Shown here piece by piece: positions 57,401 to 63,400 of a stretch of 64,000 nt of DNA; the first letter of the stretch is position 1; the number at the start of each line of letters is the position of its first letter. The stretch comes from Neorhizobium sp. JUb45 (GTDB lineage: Bacteria > Pseudomonadota > Alphaproteobacteria > Rhizobiales > Rhizobiaceae). The notes below the pieces were generated by a model. That model searched no databases. It was not told where the DNA came from and worked only from the letters and a program-made list of their open reading frames with translations. The DNA lies in NCBI RefSeq assembly GCF_004343585.1, contig NZ_SLYW01000003.1, positions 248,001 through 312,000 on the forward strand, given 5' to 3'. The translations under genes and the position numbers were made by a program.

Positions 57401-60400
57401 GCAGTAACGATCACCGTGTAGACGGCCTCACCGGTTGGGCCGGAAGCGCCGCTCGAAATCGTGCCGCTGATGACCGAGCCGTTGAATGTAAGCCCTGCCG
57501 GCAGGCCGCTGACGGTATAGGTCAGCGTATCGGCATCGGGATCGCTGAAGAAACCGCGCACGTCGAGCGTATCGGCATCGCCGTCATTGCGGGTGCGATC
57601 TGGAATGGTGCCGCCAACCGGATCATCATTGACCGGCGTAACGGTGACCGCGACGGTGGCGGTCGCCGTGCCGCCATTGCCGTCGGAGATCGTGTAGACG
57701 ATCGTGTCCGTACCATTGAAATTGGCGTTCGGCTGATAGGTGATCTGGCCGTTTGCGCCGATCGTGACCGAACCGTTGACGGCAGTCGCGCTGGTGATGA
57801 AGAGCGGATCGCCATCGGGATCGCTGTCATTGGTGAGGACGTTGATCGTATAGGGCGTGTCTTCAAGCGTGGTAAAACTGTCGCCGACGGCGATCGGCGC
57901 CGGGTTGGTGACCGTGTAGGTGAAGGTGCGGGCAACACTGCCGCCATTGCCATCGGATGCCGTGACGGTGACGGTGTAGACGCCGTTGCCGTTCGGGCCG
58001 CCAATGCTCGCCTGGCGGTCGATCGTGCCGGTGATGACGCCGGCTGCGGTGATCGAAAGCCCAGCGGGAAGGCCGCTCTGGCTGTAGCTTAACGCATCGC
58101 CATCTGGATCGCTGAAGACACCGGACACATTGATGCTGATGCTGGCGCTATCGGTGGCAGAACGGTTGGGCAGCGTGCCGGCGGTCGGCGCGTCGTTGAC
58201 CGGCGCCACATCGACAGTGACGGTGTATTCGTTGGTGCCGCCCTTGCCATCGCTGACGATGAAGCTGAACGCATCGCGGCCGTTGAAATTCGCATTCGGC
58301 GTGTAGGTATAGGTGCCGTTGGCATTGATAACGACGGTACCATTGGCCGGTGGCGTGGAGCCGGCGGCATAGGTGACGGTATCACCGGTATCGACATCGG
58401 TGGCAGCCGGCAGCGTGCTGGAAAGCACCGTGTCCTCGTTGATACCGACGGTGACATCCGAGGAGACCGGCGCATCATTGACCGACGTGACCGTACCGCT
58501 GATGTTACCCGTCGTGCTCAGGAGGCCGTCGGAGACGGTATAGCTGAAGCTGACCGGGCCGTTGAAATTGGCCGTCGGCGTGAAGGTCAGGCGACCATCA
58601 GCATCGAGCGTGACAACGCCGCCGGTAACGGTGACCGAACCGTTGATGGCGATCGGCGTGCCGTTGATGGCGGTGATCGAGATGGCATCGCCATCAATAT
58701 CGCTGTCATTGGCGCGCGGATCGAAAGTGATGACCGTATCTTCGGGCGTGGTGAACGTGTCGTTGACGACGGTCGGCGCATCGTTGACCGGCGTGACAGT
58801 GCCGGTGACGGTAGCGGTGGCCGCGCCGCCATTGCCATCGGAAACCGTATAGTTGAACGAGATCGGGCCATTATAATTGGCAGCCGGCGTGAAGGTCAGC
58901 GTGCCATTGGCATTGAGCCGGACACTGCCATTGGTGACGGCGACCGAGGAGTTGACGGCAATGGCACTGCCATTGACCTGGGTGACCACAAGGCTGTCGC
59001 CATCGATATCGGTATCGTTGGTGACCACGGCAATATTCACCGCATTGTCTTCGGCGGTGGTGAACGTATCGTCATTGGCAACCGGCGCATCGTTGACCGG
59101 GGTCACCGTGCCGTTGACCGTGGCGGTTGCCGTGTTCCCCTGCCCGTCGGACAGGGTGTAGGTGAAGGACGGGGTGCCGAAATAGTTGGCGTTCGGTGTG
59201 AAGGTCAGCGTGCCATTGGCATTGAGACGCACCGAACCGCCGGTAACGACGATGCTGTTGCCGGAGGTGATGTTGGTGCCGTTGATCTGCGTGACCGACA
59301 GCGTGTCGCCATCCGGATCGCTGTCGTTGGTGCGTACATCGAACGTGACGGCAGTGTCTTCTGCCGTCGTGAACGTATCGTTGACGGCGACCGGCGGATC
59401 CTGCACCGGCGTGACCGTGCCGTTGACGGTGGCGCTTGCCGTGTTCCCGTTGCCGTCCGAGATCGTATAGGTGAAGGACGGGCTGCCGTTGTAATTCAGA
59501 TTCGGCGTGAAGGTGAGCGTGCCATTGGCATTGAGCGTGACCCGGCCGCCGGTGACGGTGACGCTGCCGCCAACCGAAATCGCGCTGCCATTGATCTGCG
59601 TGACGGTCAGCGGATCATTGTCCGGATCGCTGTCGTTCAGGCGCACGTCGAATGTGGCGGGCGTATCTTCTGCAGTGGTGAACGTGTCGTTGGCGGCGAC
59701 CGGCGGGTCCTGAACCGGGACGATCGTGCCACTGACGCTGGCGGTCGCGAAACCGCCCTGCCCGTCGGACAGCGTATAGGTAAAGCTGACGCCGCCATTG
59801 GCATTGGCGTTCGGCGTGAAGGTCAGCGTGCCGTTGGCATTGAGCGTGACCGTACCATTGGCCAGCGCGACGCTGCCATTGACCGCGATCGGCGTGCCGT
59901 TGATCTGCGTGACCGACAGCGTGCCGCCATCGATATCGCTGTCATTGCTGCGCACATCGAAGGTGACCGGCTGGTCCTCGTTGGTGGTGAACGTGTCGTT
60001 GACTGCGACCGGCGCATCATTGGTGCCGGTGACCGTGACGGTGAGCGTTGCCGTGGCGGTGCCGCCCTGTCCGTCCGAGATCGTATAGGTGACGGCGGTG
60101 GTGCGCGTCTGACCAGCAGCCAAATTGTCGAAGGCAGTGCCGGGATTGAAGACATACGCACCATTGGTGCCGATCGTGAACGTTCCACCGTTCGAGCCGG
60201 TAACAGCCGTACCGATGCCGGCAGCCGAACCGCCGACCGCCGAGACCACGATCGGGTCGCCGTCCGGATCGCTGTCGGCACCGACGCCATTGACGTCACC
60301 GGTGATGACATTGCCGGACACGTTGGCGTTTTCGGTGGTCGCCGCCGCGTCGTTGACGGCAACGGGCGCCGGATTGGTGACGGTCCAGCTGAACGTGCGA

Positions 60401-63400
60401 CTGACCTGCGCGCCACTGCCATCCGTCGCGGTTACCGTGACCGAATAGGGGCTGCCGGTGCTGGCGCTGCGGTTGATCGTGCCGGAAATCGTGCCGGCGG
60501 CATCGATGGAAAGACCCGGTGGCAGGCCGGTCTGGCTGAAGGTCAGCGTATCGCCGCTGTCCGGATCGGAGAAATTGCCGGCAACCGAGAAGGACACGAA
60601 TTGCGCATCGCTGCCGCTCTGGCTGGCGATCGGCGTCGAGACCGGAGCATCGTTGACGCCGGTAACCGTGACGGTGAAGGTGGCAAAAGACGTGCCGCCA
60701 TTGCCGTCGGACACCTGATAGGTGACCGATGACGTGCGGGTCTGGCCGGCTGCAAGATCGACAAACGCAGCGCCCGGATTGAAGACGGCCTGACCGTTTG
60801 CACCGATGGTGAACGTGCCGCCACCGCTGCCGGCAACCGCCTGGGCGACGCCTGAGGCCGAACCGTTGACCTGCACCACGGTCAGCGTATCGCCATCGAT
60901 ATCCGTATCGTTGGTGAGAACGTTGATCGAGGCCGTGCCGGTGGCGAGAATGCCGGCGGAATCATTGTTGGCGACCGGTGCGTCGTTGACCGGATTGATG
61001 CCCACGGTGACGGTGTATTCGACCGCGACTTTGCCGTCGCTGACGCGGTAGGTGAAGGTGTCGGAGCCGTTGTAATTGGCGGCCGGCGTATAGGTGAACG
61101 TGCCATTGGCATTGATGACGACGGTACCGTGGGCCGGTGCCGTGGCGCCGGCGGAATAGGTCAGCGTGTCGCCATCGACATCGGTTGCCACCGGCAATGT
61201 GCCGTTGAGAGCGGTGTCTTCATTGGTCGTGTAGCTGCCGGGTGCGCCAACCGGCGCATCGTTGACCGGATTGACGGTGATGACCGCGGTGTCGGTATCG
61301 CTGAGCGCGCCGCCCGCGCCGGCATTGCCACCATCATTGGTGACCATGGTCAGCGTGACACTACCATTGGCATTGAGCGCCGGCGTGAACTGCGGACGGT
61401 TGGCGGACGCCAGATAGGCGTTTATCTGGGAAAGCGTGCCGGTCAGGGTCAGCGAGGCGGTGCCCGTGCCGGCAACCGTGACGCCACCGGCAGCATTTGC
61501 CGACAGAACGCCCGACGAGACACTCAGGCTGACGGTGATCTGGCCGGCGCCGGCATCGACATCGGTGATGGAAATGCCGGTCAACGCGAAGGACGTATCC
61601 TCGTCGGTGACAAACGTGCCCGGCAGGGTGTTGACCGGCGCGTCATTGACCGGCGTGACGTTGAAGGTGATCGTATTGGGGCTTTGATCGGTATCGATAC
61701 CGCCATTGGCAGTGCCGCCATTGTCGCGCACCTGGAAGGTGAAGGCGGCAAGCGCGGTACCGTTGGCATTGGCCGCCGGCGTGAAGACGAGATTGCCGAG
61801 ACTACCGGCGGCGATGAACTGGCCGGCGGTGACGGCCGTACCGCCAAGCGTCAGCGTGCCATTGGTGGGCAGCGTGGTGATGACCACGCCGGAAATGGCA
61901 TTGGCCGGATTGTCATTGGGATCGGAGAAGCCGAAATCGGCGGTGCTGAACGTGTAGCTCACGTCCTCGGCAATCGTCACCGTCTTGTCGGTGCCCGAAG
62001 GCGCATCGTTGACCGCCGTGATGGTGATCGTCGCGGTATCGATATCGGTCAGCGCCGGCCCACCGGTATTGCCGTTATCGTTGGTGGTCATGGTCAGCGT
62101 GACGCTGTCGGTCGAATTGGCGGCAGGGGTGAAGACCGGGCGGTTGCCACTGGCCAGATAGGTGTTGATGGCGGAAAGCGTGCCGGTCAGCGTGATCGTG
62201 CCGCCGTTGACGACGGCAACGGTGACGCCGCCGGACGAGGAGGCAGCCAGGCCGCCGGAGCCGACAGACAGGGTGACCGTGACATTGCCGGTGCCGGCAT
62301 CGGGATCGGCGATCGACAGGCCGGCCAGCGGCAGGGCATTGTCTTCCAGAACCGAGAAAGTCGGCGGCAGCGTGTTGACCGGCGGCTTGTTGACGGCCGC
62401 GACGGCGACGGTGACGGTAGCAGTTTCGGTCGCGCCCCCGGAGGTGACGGTATAGGTGAAACTGGTAACGCCGGCATAGGCGTTGTTCGGCGTGAAGATG
62501 AGCTGGCCACCGGCGGTCAGCTGCACCTGGCCTCTGTCTACCGTGACCGGCGCACCGCCGGCCGTGATGGCAACACCACCGACAGCGGTGATGGTGCGGC
62601 CCGAATTTTCAAAACTGTCATTGGCAAGGACGGAGATCGCCACCGCCGTGTTTTCCGGCGTCGATGCTGTATCGTCGACGATATCGGCAACACCGGTGAC
62701 CGTAACGGCGATATTGGAAACGGTCGGTGATCCGACCTTGCCGTCCGTCGTCGAGATGGTGATGCCGCCGGCCGCACCGTAATAATCGGCGGTGGGCGCA
62801 TAACTTGCGCCGGCAAGGGCTGCGTTGATCGCTGCCTTTGTGCCGGAGAAGGTCATCGTGGTGTTGGACGTGCCATTGCCGGTGGTGAAGGTCAGGCCGG
62901 CAATGCCCGAAAGCGAGAACGTGCCGTTGGCGGCGGTGATGGTGACGGTCAGGCTGGTGTCATCGACATCGCCGACGATGATGGCATTGCCACCGGCAGA
63001 GGAGAAGGTGAGCGTGCCGTCTTCGGTCATGCTCTGCGCACCTGGCACAGTATTGACCGGCGCATCGTTGACCGGCGTGACATTGACGGTGACGGTGGCC
63101 GTTTCAGTGACCCCGCCCGAGGTGACCGTATAGGTGAACGTCGTCTGGCCGTTGAAATCGGCAGCCGGCGTATAGGTGATCGAGCCGTTGGCGAGGAAGG
63201 TGACGGTGCCTTGCCCGGCCGGCGGCTGGGTGACGGAGGTGATGACCGGCGTGCCTTCGAAATTGTCGGCGGAACCGCCACCAACGCCGGTGATGGCGTT
63301 GAAGGTGATCGGCGTATCTTCAAGCGTGGTCACCGTATCGGCGACGATATCAGGAACGGCCGTGACGGTGACGCCGATCGTATCGGTATCGCTGACCGTG

